This document shows, piece after piece, positions 25,709-34,461 of a stretch of DNA of 64,000 nucleotides. The position numbers were made by a program, and so were the translations under genes. The stretch is from contig DUBE01000035.1 in the NCBI GenBank assembly GCA_012960475.1, positions 34,796 to 98,795 on the forward strand. The letters are read 5' to 3'. This stretch comes from Planctomycetota bacterium (GTDB lineage Bacteria > Planctomycetota > UBA1135 > GCA-002686595). How positions within the stretch are numbered: position 1 is the stretch's first letter; each line of letters begins with the position of its first letter. The notes beneath the pieces are model-generated. The model did no database searches. It was given only the letters and a program-made list of their open reading frames with translations, and had not been told where the DNA came from.

Positions 25709-27961
25709 TCAGTCCCCATCAGGGCCTTCCTGTGCCCCCAGGAGCGCCTTAGCAGCCTCCTGCAGTGACTCCAGGCGCGGGTCAGATGTCACAAACCCCT
25801 GTAGATGTTTTAGTGCTGATTGAGCATCTAGGGATTCAATATCCGCGGCAGCCAGGGCGAGTTCCAATTCCAAGGGCCTGCCCCAAGTTGTGCTGATGGG
25901 TGCCAGGTACTCTTGAATCGCCTCGACTCTGCGTTTTTTTACCAGTACCCGGGCAATGCCGAAGACTGTTTCTTCCACAAAGCGGCCGCTTGCTCCCGCC
26001 TGCACCGTTGCCGCCAAGTCGGTCATTTGCTTGTTGTTGATTTCGAAGGCTTCGGCTCGGGATTCGAAAGGGCTGGAGGGTTTCTGGGCTCGCAGGATGG
26101 CAGCCAGGGCGCGCAGGAAATCAGCACGGGGCTGGATGGCATCGCTTGTCTCTTCTCCAGTAGCGCAGCGTTCCAGCAGAAGTGCCCGATAGAGATTGGG
26201 CCAGGCTGCAGGACGCTTGCTCAAACGCTTCAAAGCGATCGGTTCCTGCGCTGCGGGTCCTGGGGTGAACCAATCCTCGTCCCGGTCTGCACCCGCAAGT
26301 TGTACGCCAACACAGAGGTCAAATACCCCATCCGCCACCAGCAAGATGCGCTTGGGCAAGCGCATGCGCGCCACTGCTGCGCCCCCGTCGAGCCATGCCA
26401 TCACGCGGGTTCTTGGGGGCAGGTCGGTCAGAAGTGGCAGGTTGGGGGTGCGTTCGGGAATCGCGGGCACGAGGACCAGGTCATAGGCGCCGTCCTGCAG
26501 GCGTTTCCAGGCGTCGCCGGGTGCCAAGATCTCTCCGGGAACCCGACCAGCTGGGGCCTGATCAAAAAGTTCCTTTTCCAGACGTGGCATGGCTGCGTGA
26601 AAGAAGGCTGTCCTGTCGGCGCGCTCAAATCCTAAGTCAATCAAGCCCAGAGACCGGGGTAGATCAAGTTGTCCCACCAGCAAGGCGCTTGGAGTTTCGG
26701 CAGCGAAGGTAAGGTCCTTTGCGCTGCGGGCCAGGATCTTGGCATCGATGCCTGCGCGAACATTGGCGCCGGTCAGGGCACGCTGGTCCAGGGTCACTCG
26801 TGGGTTGCCCCCATGGCCCGGGGTCAAGGCAATCTCACCCACGCTGTGTTCCACCACCCACTCGGGCTGTGTGGCGAAACGCACCCACGCTTTGAGCACT
26901 GGCGCGGGTCCTGGGGCAAACCACCAGAGGGCAAGGCATCCGAAGATTGCAGCCAGGATGGTCGAGTTCTGGGGTCTCCAGATCGCTCCCACCAGAGCCA
27001 TGCAAATGCCGCCGGCCACTGCGATGGTTGGCCAACTGGAAGCAAAGGCCGCATCCGGGTGGGTGCAGGCCTCGGAAATCAATGGTTCGACAGCGATGCC
27101 TATTCCGGTGCCTGCCAGCAGCGCCAGGAACATGCGACCTTGATGTGCGAGATGCAGCAAGGAACCCGAGAGCAGGGCCAGAGGTCCCAGGGCCACGACG
27201 GTGATCAAGAGGTCAAAAGCCCAGGTTCCTGCGTCAGCCACATCCAGCCCCACCAAGCCCACAACTTCGCGTAGACCCGAGGGCCGTGTGAGGCTGGCGG
27301 TGGAACGCAGGCTCAAGGCGCAGACCATACCACCGAGGCACAGACAGATCAGCAGGCGCGATGCTTCCCGTTCTTCCTCTTGCTTGCCGAGCCAAGACCC
27401 CAGCAACCACAGGGATAATGTCGTGAGTCCAAGAAACGTGACCACCATTATCGCCTGGTCTGCCCCATCGGGCGGCAACATGCGCGTGATCGGCGTGGCG
27501 ATCGCGGTTAGGGCGAGGCCAAGGCCAACCCCGCCCAGGGCGACAGGCAGGGACTCTCCAAGGGTCGGCAGAGGATCGGGCTGTTCTTTCGCGCCAGAGT
27601 CCTGGCTTCGTCCCTCGAAAATCAAGAGGGGCAGGATCGCAAGCAAGATCCAAGCTCCCGGTCCAGAGGCACTGTCCGCGCTGATAGGTTGCAACAAGCC
27701 GCAGGCCGCGAGGCCCAGGGTCAAACCACCCATCCAAGGCAGCACTCCGCGCGGTCCCGCGAACATTCTGGGGACTACTGCCATGGCGAGTCCGATCACT
27801 ATCAGGGCTGCCGCTACCAGGGTGTGGGTGCGCAGGGGGTTGTCCGCCGGCAATTCAAATAGGTGGCTTCCTTCGGACCAACCAAGGCCCCAAAGCAACC
27901 AAGCGGACAGGAATCCAAGCAGGAACAGCACATCGCCGAGGGTAGGGGGCTGGCAGGCCAA
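25709..27961 (-). CDS. Polytopic membrane protein with spermidine-synthase-like C-terminal domain
   Basis: About 750 residues. The N-terminal half holds some twelve hydrophobic segments. The soluble second half has an order reminiscent of membrane-anchored spermidine-synthase-like proteins: EHSVGEIALTPGHGG, VTLDQRALTG, a Rossmann-like PRSLGLIDLGFERAD, and GAYDLVLVPAIPE. The usual GGGDGG loop and catalytic Asp are not recognisable, so it may be a non-catalytic relative. The C-terminal 150 residues are helical. The frame is open to ATG 28102, but that start would overlap mutY; no other ATG precedes the first membrane segment, so I chose TTG 27961, with GTG 27931 as alternative. The start is therefore uncertain. 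Confidence 0.6.
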   Translation of the reverse strand: MACQPPTLGDVLFLLGFLSAWLLWGLGWSEGSHLFELPADNPLRTHTLVAAALIVIGLAMAVVPRMFAGPRGVLPWMGGLTLGLAACGLLQPISADSASGPGAWILLAILPLLIFEGRSQDSGAKEQPDPLPTLGESLPVALGGVGLGLALTAIATPITRMLPPDGADQAIMVVTFLGLTTLSLWLLGSWLGKQEEEREASRLLICLCLGGMVCALSLRSTASLTRPSGLREVVGLVGLDVADAGTWAFDLLITVVALGPLALLSGSLLHLAHQGRMFLALLAGTGIGIAVEPLISEACTHPDAAFASSWPTIAVAGGICMALVGAIWRPQNSTILAAIFGCLALWWFAPGPAPVLKAWVRFATQPEWVVEHSVGEIALTPGHGGNPRVTLDQRALTGANVRAGIDAKILARSAKDLTFAAETPSALLVGQLDLPRSLGLIDLGFERADRTAFFHAAMPRLEKELFDQAPAGRVPGEILAPGDAWKRLQDGAYDLVLVPAIPERTPNLPLLTDLPPRTRVMAWLDGGAAVARMRLPKRILLVADGVFDLCVGVQLAGADRDEDWFTPGPAAQEPIALKRLSKRPAAWPNLYRALLLERCATGEETSDAIQPRADFLRALAAILRAQKPSSPFESRAEAFEINNKQMTDLAATVQAGASGRFVEETVFGIARVLVKKRRVEAIQEYLAPISTTWGRPLELELALAAADIESLDAQSALKHLQGFVTSDPRLESLQEAAKALLGAQEGPDGD

Positions 27962-28024
27962 TAGCGACCTCGAGGTGCAGATTGATGGTACGGGCAGAGG
28001 TCCTTGGCGCGCTCCAAGGCTAGG

Positions 28025-29119
28025 ATGGTCAGAGTGAGCGGCCCTTCGATTCAAACCGACCCGCGCCTTGGGTCGATCTTGCTCCACTGGTATGACCAGC
28101 ATGCCCGGGACTTGCCTTGGCGCCGCACCCGAGATCCCTACAGCATTTGGATCAGTGAGATCATGTTGCAGCAGACCCGGGTGGAGGTGGTGCAGGAGCG
28201 TTGGCTACGCTTCTTGGCGCGCTTTCCCAATGTGTCTGCACTGGCACGGGCAGCGGAAGAAGAGGTCGTGGCCGAGTGGGCCGGTCTGGGTTACTACCGT
28301 CGCGCCCGGTCGATTCACAGGGCTGCTTGCATGATTGAGGAGCAGCATGCAGGAGTCTTCCCAACAGGCCGCGGGGATGTGCTGGATCTGCCAGGGATCG
28401 GTGCTTATACCGCTGGTGCCATCACCTCGATTGCTTTCGGTCAGCAAGAAGCATTGGTTGACGGAAATGTTGAGCGGGTCTTCGCGCGGTTGTTCCAGTT
28501 GGATGAAGTCAGCTCCAGTGCATCTTTGAAGCGCCGGTCCTGGGAACTGGCCCGCGCGCTGGTGCCTAAGCGCCGACCCGGTGATTGGAATCAAGCACTG
28601 ATGGAGTTGGGCGCAACCGTTTGTACACCCAGCGCGCCTGATTGTGGAACCTGTCCTGTGCGGGAGATCTGTGCTTGCGATGGGATTCAGACTGCACTCA
28701 CCTTCCCACGGCCAAAGGCTCGGCCGGAGATCATCAGGCTACAGGTTGAGTGCCTCTTGATTTGCCGTGGGGAAGAGGTGCTCTTGGTCCGGCGCGCGCT
28801 AGGGGGACGCATGGGGGGTCTCTATGAGTTGCCCACCCGCGAGATCGAGTGGGACAGTGCCGCGCCGCCGGGGATTTTTGCTTCAGAATGGTCCGCGGGA
28901 CTGGGGCGGGCGCGAGGGAAGGCCCTGGCCCGGGTTTCACACACGATTACACGGCACCGCATACAGGCCACGATTCGCCGTGGAATCGGCCCCAGGCAGT
29001 CAAACCCGGGGGTTTGGGCCGGACCAGAGGAGTGGTCCCGGCTGGGTTTGACTGGTATGGCTGCCAAGGCCCTTTCGAAGTCTGGCTGCGAGATCGTTAC
29101 CCTTCCGGCGGGCAACTGA
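28025..29119 (+). CDS. mutY: A/G-specific adenine DNA glycosylase
   Basis: Removes adenine mispaired with 8-oxoguanine. The 364-residue protein has the helix-hairpin-helix LPGIGAYTAGAI (about 114-125) with the catalytic Asp in ALVDGNVERVFAR (VDGNV), the early PWRRTRDPYSIWISEIMLQQ and the [4Fe-4S] site C-x6-C-x2-C-x5-C in CTPSAPDCGTCPVREIC. A NUDIX-like C-terminal domain for 8-oxoG recognition follows. I start at ATG 28025; GTG 28034 is possible. It is divergent from the membrane protein at 25709-27961 and its stop lies 2 nt before the GT2 gene, so the two are cotranscribed. Confidence 0.95.
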   Translation: MVRVSGPSIQTDPRLGSILLHWYDQHARDLPWRRTRDPYSIWISEIMLQQTRVEVVQERWLRFLARFPNVSALARAAEEEVVAEWAGLGYYRRARSIHRAACMIEEQHAGVFPTGRGDVLDLPGIGAYTAGAITSIAFGQQEALVDGNVERVFARLFQLDEVSSSASLKRRSWELARALVPKRRPGDWNQALMELGATVCTPSAPDCGTCPVREICACDGIQTALTFPRPKARPEIIRLQVECLLICRGEEVLLVRRALGGRMGGLYELPTREIEWDSAAPPGIFASEWSAGLGRARGKALARVSHTITRHRIQATIRRGIGPRQSNPGVWAGPEEWSRLGLTGMAAKALSKSGCEIVTLPAGN

Positions 29120-29121
29120 CC

Positions 29122-30045
29122 ATGAGCGCGGACCAGATGAGTAAAGAACAGGCAGGGCTGACGGCCAAGGGTGTGACCCTGGTCGTGCCCGTTTATGACG
29201 AAGAGGGTGGGATCGAAGGAGTAGTGCGGCGGCTCGCGGCACTCGAACTGGGTGCCCCCCTGGAGTTGTTGGTGGTCAATGATGGTTCTACTGACGGGAC
29301 TCGCGCGAAGCTGTCGCAATTGGAACGGGAGGTTGCTTGTCTGCGTGTGATAGAACACGGCTACAACCGGGGTTATGGAGCTGCCCTCAAGACCGGTTTT
29401 CGTGAGGCAGCCTATGGGGTCGTGGTGATCACTGATGCGGATGCGACCTATCCTGAGGACCGCATTCGTGATCTGCTTGACTGCATAGACCGGGGAGCCG
29501 AGATGGCCGTGGGGGCACGCACCGGTGAGTCGGTGCACATTCCTTTGGTGCGTCGGCCAGCGAAATGGGTTCTGCGCAGGTTGGCCAGCTACCTGGCTGG
29601 AGTGCGAATCCCTGATTTGAATTCTGGCTTGCGTGCTTTCCGAAGAGAGCTGGTGGAAACGTACGTGGGCATTCTTCCCGATGGGTTCAGCTTCACAACC
29701 ACCATTACCCTCGCGTCCCTGACCAATCACCACCAGGTCGAGTATGTCACCATCGATTATGCCCACCGTAGCGGCAGCTCGAAGATCAGGCCAATTCAGG
29801 ACACACTGCGCTTCATCTCCTTGATCATTCGTACGGTGTTGTACTTCAATCCGCTCAGAGTCTTCTATCCGCTCTTTGCATGCCTGTCACTGCTCTTGGC
29901 GGCGAGTTTCTACTACGACGTTTTCCTAGTTGAAAACGCGCCAAACCTGAGTGACAAGACGGTGGTCTTGTTCCTGGCGAGTGTGCAGGTGCTGACCCTG
30001 GGGTTGGTGGCGGACTTGATCGACAAGAAAGCGCGGCTGCGCTAG
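29122..30045 (+). CDS. Family 2 glycosyltransferase, DPM1/polyprenyl-phosphate type
   Basis: A 307-residue membrane-associated glycosyltransferase that probably moves a sugar from a nucleotide donor to polyprenyl phosphate. The GT-A fold shows VVPVYDEEGG (about 20-29), VVNDGSTDGT (about 52-61), the metal-binding VITDADATYPED and DLNSGLRAFRRE, the dolichyl-phosphate mannose synthase-like signature. Two C-terminal membrane segments (PLFACLSLLLAASFY and VVLFLASVQVLTLGLV) anchor it. ATG 29122 starts 2 nt after the mutY stop; ATG 29137 is an alternative. It could supply the lipid-linked sugar donor for the GT-C-like proteins in this window; that link is inference. Confidence 0.9.
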   Translation: MSADQMSKEQAGLTAKGVTLVVPVYDEEGGIEGVVRRLAALELGAPLELLVVNDGSTDGTRAKLSQLEREVACLRVIEHGYNRGYGAALKTGFREAAYGVVVITDADATYPEDRIRDLLDCIDRGAEMAVGARTGESVHIPLVRRPAKWVLRRLASYLAGVRIPDLNSGLRAFRRELVETYVGILPDGFSFTTTITLASLTNHHQVEYVTIDYAHRSGSSKIRPIQDTLRFISLIIRTVLYFNPLRVFYPLFACLSLLLAASFYYDVFLVENAPNLSDKTVVLFLASVQVLTLGLVADLIDKKARLR

Positions 30046-30103
30046 GGCTCTATTGACTTGGCTTTATTGGCCTTTGGCCCCGTTTGCAGGCTAGAGTTGT
30101 GCC

Positions 30104-32281
30104 ATGGAACCTATCAGCCGGCTTGTCGTACTGTTCAGTTTCTTGGCCCTCATGGGGGCTGCTTTTTCTCAAGACCAAGATCCTGGGGCGGCGCTTGATG
30201 AACTCAAGCGCTTGCGGGATGACGCAGAAGCGGAGTTGGTTTGGAAGGTGGTGGAAGGCGGCGACCGTGCTGCAGCGGAAGGTCTGGTCGAAGCCTACGG
30301 GTTGATGGCCAGCACTTGGATGAGGCGTGAGATCATCCGAGCACTGCCACGGTTTGACGGCAAGACCGGTGCGGAGAAGCCCGCCTTGGATCATCTCTTT
30401 AGCGTGGCACAGACAACCGAGGATCGCATCCTGCGTGAGGAATCCTTGCAGGCTCTGGCGGCTGCAAGCAATCTGGGGAAGGGTTACCTTGCGCGCATCG
30501 TCCAGTCCCCCTCTGTGGACATGGTGCGTATACGGGCCTTGGAAATGCACACCCGGGTCTCGGACAAGTCTGACCATGCCTGGTACCTGGCTTTCTATGA
30601 AGATCGGGGCGGGGCGGCTGATCAAAGGGCCAAGAAGCCAAAGCGCAAGCGGCGTTCAAAGAAGAAAGAAGACGAGGACCCTCCTCAATTGGTGGTTCAC
30701 CGTCTGCCTCAGATTCGTGCCTTGAGCTTTGAGATGATCGCCTCCTCCTTGAAGGAGCGGGACATCTTGAGTTCTTTTGAGAATGAACCCGCCATGGAAG
30801 TGCGTTCCGCCATGCTGCGCGATCTTGAGCGGCGTGGAAACAAGGATCTGGGCAGACTCGCCCGGGAACTGGTGGAAGCCGTTTCTCTGCGGGGAGACAT
30901 GCGCGCGGAGGCTGCTGGGATTCTATCTCGTTTCGAAGGCGCTCGCGTGGCGGACCTGTTCATCGACCTCGGTCGCAAGCAGGCGGTGACTCCCGCAGTA
31001 CTGCGCATGGCGATGGCCAAATTGCTGGCGGATATGGATGACCCCAAGGTGGACAAGAAGACCGCCAAGATGCTGGGTCGCGGAAAGCCCCACGAAAAGC
31101 GTTTTGCTCTGATTGCAACCCGCGGCACCAAGGACGAAAAGGTGCTCAAGAAGATCGCTCGGGGCTTGGCCGATAGGGATCCCAGTGTGGTTGTCTTGAC
31201 TCTGGAGATCCTCGGTGAAGCCAAATACGAGGATGGGATCAAGGCTATGGAAAAGGTCCTCGACAAGGGCAAAACCGAGCTTGTGTTGACTGCCGCCATG
31301 AAGGCCCTTAGTCAGGTTCGAGGCCGAGACGATGATTGGCGTGCGCGCCTTGAGGAGTTTGCCCGAGGCGAGCATCGCTTGCTGCGTAATGCTTCGATTC
31401 GCGCTCTAGGAGAAGGGCGTAAGTTGCTCGACCTGTTCACGGACACTTTGGAACACCCGGACTGGTCAACTCGTTTGGCTACTCTGAATGCTCTTGAATT
31501 GGTGCGTACTGCTCCCGTTGTGGGCATCATCGTCGAGCGCATGAGTCAGGAAGATGGTCGCATGCAGCGCGAGTGTGCCGCCTCCCTCTGGCGTTTGACC
31601 GGTGAGCCTTATCGCCTGCGCACCATAGCCTGGAAGGGGTGGTATGACGCCAACAAGGATTCAATCGAGATAATCAGCTCTGCGAAGCTGGCGCGTCTCG
31701 AAGAGGATGAAGAAACCCGTCGTCTCAAGGAAACTTCGCGGGTCGAGTTCTTTGGTATTCGTATCGAATCCAAGAGCGTGATTTTCATTCTTGACATTTC
31801 CGGCTCCATGCTTGAGCAGCTGCGTAGCCGCTACATGGGCAAGAAAGGTGAGCCACGTATTGATCGGGCCAAGAGCGAGTTGATCAAGGCTATCGAGAGC
31901 CTCGAAGAGGGCGCGCTATTCAATGTGGTGGCTTTCAATGGCGGTGTGCTGCCCTGGAAAAAGAGCCTCTCTGCAGCCACGGGGTCTACCCGCTCGGAGT
32001 GCGGCGAATGGGTCAACAAGCTCGGTGCCCTCGGGGGCACCAACCTCTTTGATTCTCTTGAGCTCGCCTTCCAGGACGCGGATGTGGACACGATCATGAT
32101 CCTCTCTGATGGCGAACCAACCGCCGGTCGGATGACCGAGCCCAGTGGAATCCGGCGCGAGGTGCTGGACTGGAACAAGGACCGCAACATTCGTATTCAT
32201 ACGGTGGCCATGGGTGGCTCTCTCAAGATCCTGGAGTGGTTGGCTGAGGATTCCGATGGAGAACATGCGCGCCACGACTGA
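30104..32281 (+). CDS. Secreted HEAT-repeat protein with C-terminal von Willebrand A domain
   Basis: A 725-residue exported protein. The signal peptide is MEPISRLVVLFSFLALMGAA with cleavage near AFSQ. Residues about 35-520 are HEAT-like repeats (ADLFIDLGRKQAVTPAVLRM, SVVVLTLEILGEAKYEDG, STRLATLNALELVRTAPVVG), broken by a strongly basic stretch KKPKRKRRSKKKEDED around 168-183. Residues about 560-720 form a VWA domain whose MIDAS reads FILDISGSM, followed by GGTNLFDSL and IMILSDGEPTAGR. VWA domains bind metal-dependently to protein ligands. This HEAT+VWA layout is common in planctomycetes. It starts 58 bp after the GT2 gene and may be its own unit. The partner is unknown. Confidence 0.85.
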   Translation: MEPISRLVVLFSFLALMGAAFSQDQDPGAALDELKRLRDDAEAELVWKVVEGGDRAAAEGLVEAYGLMASTWMRREIIRALPRFDGKTGAEKPALDHLFSVAQTTEDRILREESLQALAAASNLGKGYLARIVQSPSVDMVRIRALEMHTRVSDKSDHAWYLAFYEDRGGAADQRAKKPKRKRRSKKKEDEDPPQLVVHRLPQIRALSFEMIASSLKERDILSSFENEPAMEVRSAMLRDLERRGNKDLGRLARELVEAVSLRGDMRAEAAGILSRFEGARVADLFIDLGRKQAVTPAVLRMAMAKLLADMDDPKVDKKTAKMLGRGKPHEKRFALIATRGTKDEKVLKKIARGLADRDPSVVVLTLEILGEAKYEDGIKAMEKVLDKGKTELVLTAAMKALSQVRGRDDDWRARLEEFARGEHRLLRNASIRALGEGRKLLDLFTDTLEHPDWSTRLATLNALELVRTAPVVGIIVERMSQEDGRMQRECAASLWRLTGEPYRLRTIAWKGWYDANKDSIEIISSAKLARLEEDEETRRLKETSRVEFFGIRIESKSVIFILDISGSMLEQLRSRYMGKKGEPRIDRAKSELIKAIESLEEGALFNVVAFNGGVLPWKKSLSAATGSTRSECGEWVNKLGALGGTNLFDSLELAFQDADVDTIMILSDGEPTAGRMTEPSGIRREVLDWNKDRNIRIHTVAMGGSLKILEWLAEDSDGEHARHD

Positions 32282-32357
32282 TTCTCCCCAGTAGGAAGGA
32301 CCAGGATTCCGCTCAGCCCTTCCATGGGGCCGCGCGCCTCGGCAGACTCTCCTTCTC

Positions 32358-33350
32358 TTGGCACCTACTCTTCGTTTTCTGATCTCAATTACTCTGGCGT
32401 GCGGTCTTCTGATCCTGCTGCTGGTTTGGTCGGACTTGTCTTTCGCCGAGGTCTGGGCGGGCCTGGGAAGGCTGGGTTGGGGAGTCTGGCTGGGCACCCT
32501 GGCTCTGCAGGGGACTCTGTATCTGTTGCGAGCCTTGCGCCTGCGCGCTCTACTCAGTCCAGACTTGCCGAGGCCCATGGGAGGACTGCTGGCGGTTTCC
32601 GTGACTCATACCCTGATGGCCTACCTACTTCCTGCGCGATTGGGAGAGGCTAGCTTGCCCCTCTACCTTGCGCGCAGCCTTGGCCGTTCGAAGTCCGAGG
32701 GCGCGGCGGTTCTGCTCCTTGTCCGCTTGCTCGACTTTGCCTGTTTGGTTGGCACCATGGCGGTGGTTTGTTTCTTGCTCGGGACCAGCGCGAAGTACCC
32801 CGAGTTGATTTGGTTGACGCCCTTGGGCCTGGCGCTCGTAGTTCCAACGGTGTTGTTTGCCCTCTTGATAGTGCGCAGTAGCCTGTTGGTCGAATTATTG
32901 ACCCGCCTACTCTCGATCCTTCGTTTGCAGCGGTGGCCAATGGGGCAGCGTGTGCTGGACTTCTCTCAACAGGTGCGCGAGGATGTGCGTCGAGGGGGCG
33001 GTAGAAGGCTTTTGATGGGGGCTCTCTGGACCATGCCCTTGTGGTTGGGAATCTTCAGCTTCTGGGGCTTGCTGGCTGTGCATACCGGTCTTGTGGACTT
33101 GGGTCTCTTGGAGGCTACCTTCGGGTCTTCCTTGACGGTGCTCTCGACCTTGATTCCCCTCAACGCCTTCGCGGGGGTCGGTTTTCAGGATGCGGGCTTT
33201 GCTTTTGGGTTTGGCGTGCTCGGAGTAGATCCAACCCTGGCCGCAGCCAGTGCTGTTGCCACCCATTTGGTTTACAGCGTCAACCTGTTGCTCTTCGGAG
33301 TCCTGGGGCAGGTGTTCATGCCCAAAGCCACGGTGCTCAAGTCGATTTGA
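32358..33350 (+). CDS. Lysylphosphatidylglycerol-synthase-TM family (flippase-like) membrane protein
   Basis: A 330-residue inner-membrane protein with about seven hydrophobic segments. It matches the UPF0104/LPG_synthase_TM family: LRALRLRALL, the polar motif LMAYLLPARLGEASLPLYLA (about 77-96), SKSEGAAVLLLVRLLDF, and the C-terminal IPLNAFAGVGFQDAGFAFGF. Members flip lipids or assist cell-envelope glycolipid assembly; the lysyl-transferase domain of MprF is absent. TTG 32358 is the only start that covers the first membrane segment, and no ATG is available in frame. It ends overlapping the convergent SGNH gene by 14 bp and sits in an envelope-polysaccharide neighbourhood. Confidence 0.85.
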   Translation: MAPTLRFLISITLACGLLILLLVWSDLSFAEVWAGLGRLGWGVWLGTLALQGTLYLLRALRLRALLSPDLPRPMGGLLAVSVTHTLMAYLLPARLGEASLPLYLARSLGRSKSEGAAVLLLVRLLDFACLVGTMAVVCFLLGTSAKYPELIWLTPLGLALVVPTVLFALLIVRSSLLVELLTRLLSILRLQRWPMGQRVLDFSQQVREDVRRGGGRRLLMGALWTMPLWLGIFSFWGLLAVHTGLVDLGLLEATFGSSLTVLSTLIPLNAFAGVGFQDAGFAFGFGVLGVDPTLAAASAVATHLVYSVNLLLFGVLGQVFMPKATVLKSI

Positions 33351-34461
33351 GCGCCATGGGGATGGCCTCGGCCACCCGCTGCCCAACATGTTTCGCGCCC
33401 TTGGGCGTGAAATGGAAAGAGTCATAGAAGTGATCGAAGTCCATGGGCAGTTCGTTCATCAATCCAATCTCGGTCAGACCTAGTTCATGGGCCACGCGGG
33501 ACTGCACCGAGTCGAGGGTTCGCAGCAGCTGGTGTGCGACCGGGAGGGTGTAGTAGTGGTCCAAGTCGCCCTCGTAGGGCCTCCCCCGGCCGAAATTCCA
33601 CAGTTGCAGTTTTTCCTCTTCGGTGAATTCTCGTTCCAACCAGGGCTGGCGTACGATCATGACCCGTGCGCCGTGGTCGTGGGCAGCGTCGATCATGCGC
33701 CGTAGGTTGCGTTCAAAGCACTCGACCATGGGCGCGGGATCAGGGACCTGATCAATCCAATGGGTGGCCTTGGCGCGCATGGCGCGATTGCGCGCGATGG
33801 TGCGGCCCACATTCTCGCGGTGTTCTACCGGATGGAAGAAGCGGCGCGTCAGACGGATCGCCAGTCGACGCAGGGCGCAGCCCCTGACCGACCAGCGGTA
33901 CTGGGTTTCGGGATTCTGCTGGAAGAGGAAATCAAGGGGAAGATCCTCGTCCTCAACCTGTGCTGGTGTGTTTTTTTCGAGCCAAGAGACCACATCTGCC
34001 GCGCCTACGAAAGTGACCACAAGATCGAGCTTGGAGTACCTTGGAAGGCATTTTTCCAATACCGTTGCAAGTGACGCGCAGGTCAAGAGTGAGCGCGAAA
34101 TATTGCCCACATGAACCGTGCCTCGATTGTCTTCGGTCAGGCTGCGCTCGGCGATCGCGGGCCAGGCGTGTGCTTGATCCAGCAGGTAACACTCCGCCCC
34201 GCTACCCCCGGCCACCAGAATCCTCAATGCTTCGGTCTCTTGGGTGGGCGGTTCGGACCCACGTTCGCCCCGGGAGTTGATTTCCAATCGCGTCGGGGAG
34301 GGCAGGCCCGGTAAGACTTCCCGATCCAACTGAAAGCCCTGGCGCATGTAGGGTACAAAAGGAAAGTAGCCGCCACGCGCCAGCCAAAGCCGGGCGATCA
34401 TCTCGGCAACAGGTGCCGCGAATACCAACACTCCTATCAGCATCAATACATCACCCATCAC
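33337..34461 (-). CDS. SGNH/GDSL-like hydrolase with N-terminal membrane anchor
   Basis: A 374-residue protein with one membrane segment at the N-terminus (VLMLIGVLVFAAPVAEMIA) and the rest outside the cytoplasm. ILVAGGSGAECYLL (about 82-95) is the block I region, LVVTFVGAADVVSW resembles block III, and DSFHFTPKGAKHVG near the C-terminus supplies the Asp-x-x-His of block V. Such proteins often O-acylate or deacylate envelope polysaccharides. Its start overlaps the stop of the Wzx-like flippase gene by 4 bp, so the two are translationally coupled and probably work on the same glycan. Confidence 0.72.
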   Translation of the reverse strand: MMGDVLMLIGVLVFAAPVAEMIARLWLARGGYFPFVPYMRQGFQLDREVLPGLPSPTRLEINSRGERGSEPPTQETEALRILVAGGSGAECYLLDQAHAWPAIAERSLTEDNRGTVHVGNISRSLLTCASLATVLEKCLPRYSKLDLVVTFVGAADVVSWLEKNTPAQVEDEDLPLDFLFQQNPETQYRWSVRGCALRRLAIRLTRRFFHPVEHRENVGRTIARNRAMRAKATHWIDQVPDPAPMVECFERNLRRMIDAAHDHGARVMIVRQPWLEREFTEEEKLQLWNFGRGRPYEGDLDHYYTLPVAHQLLRTLDSVQSRVAHELGLTEIGLMNELPMDFDHFYDSFHFTPKGAKHVGQRVAEAIPMALKST

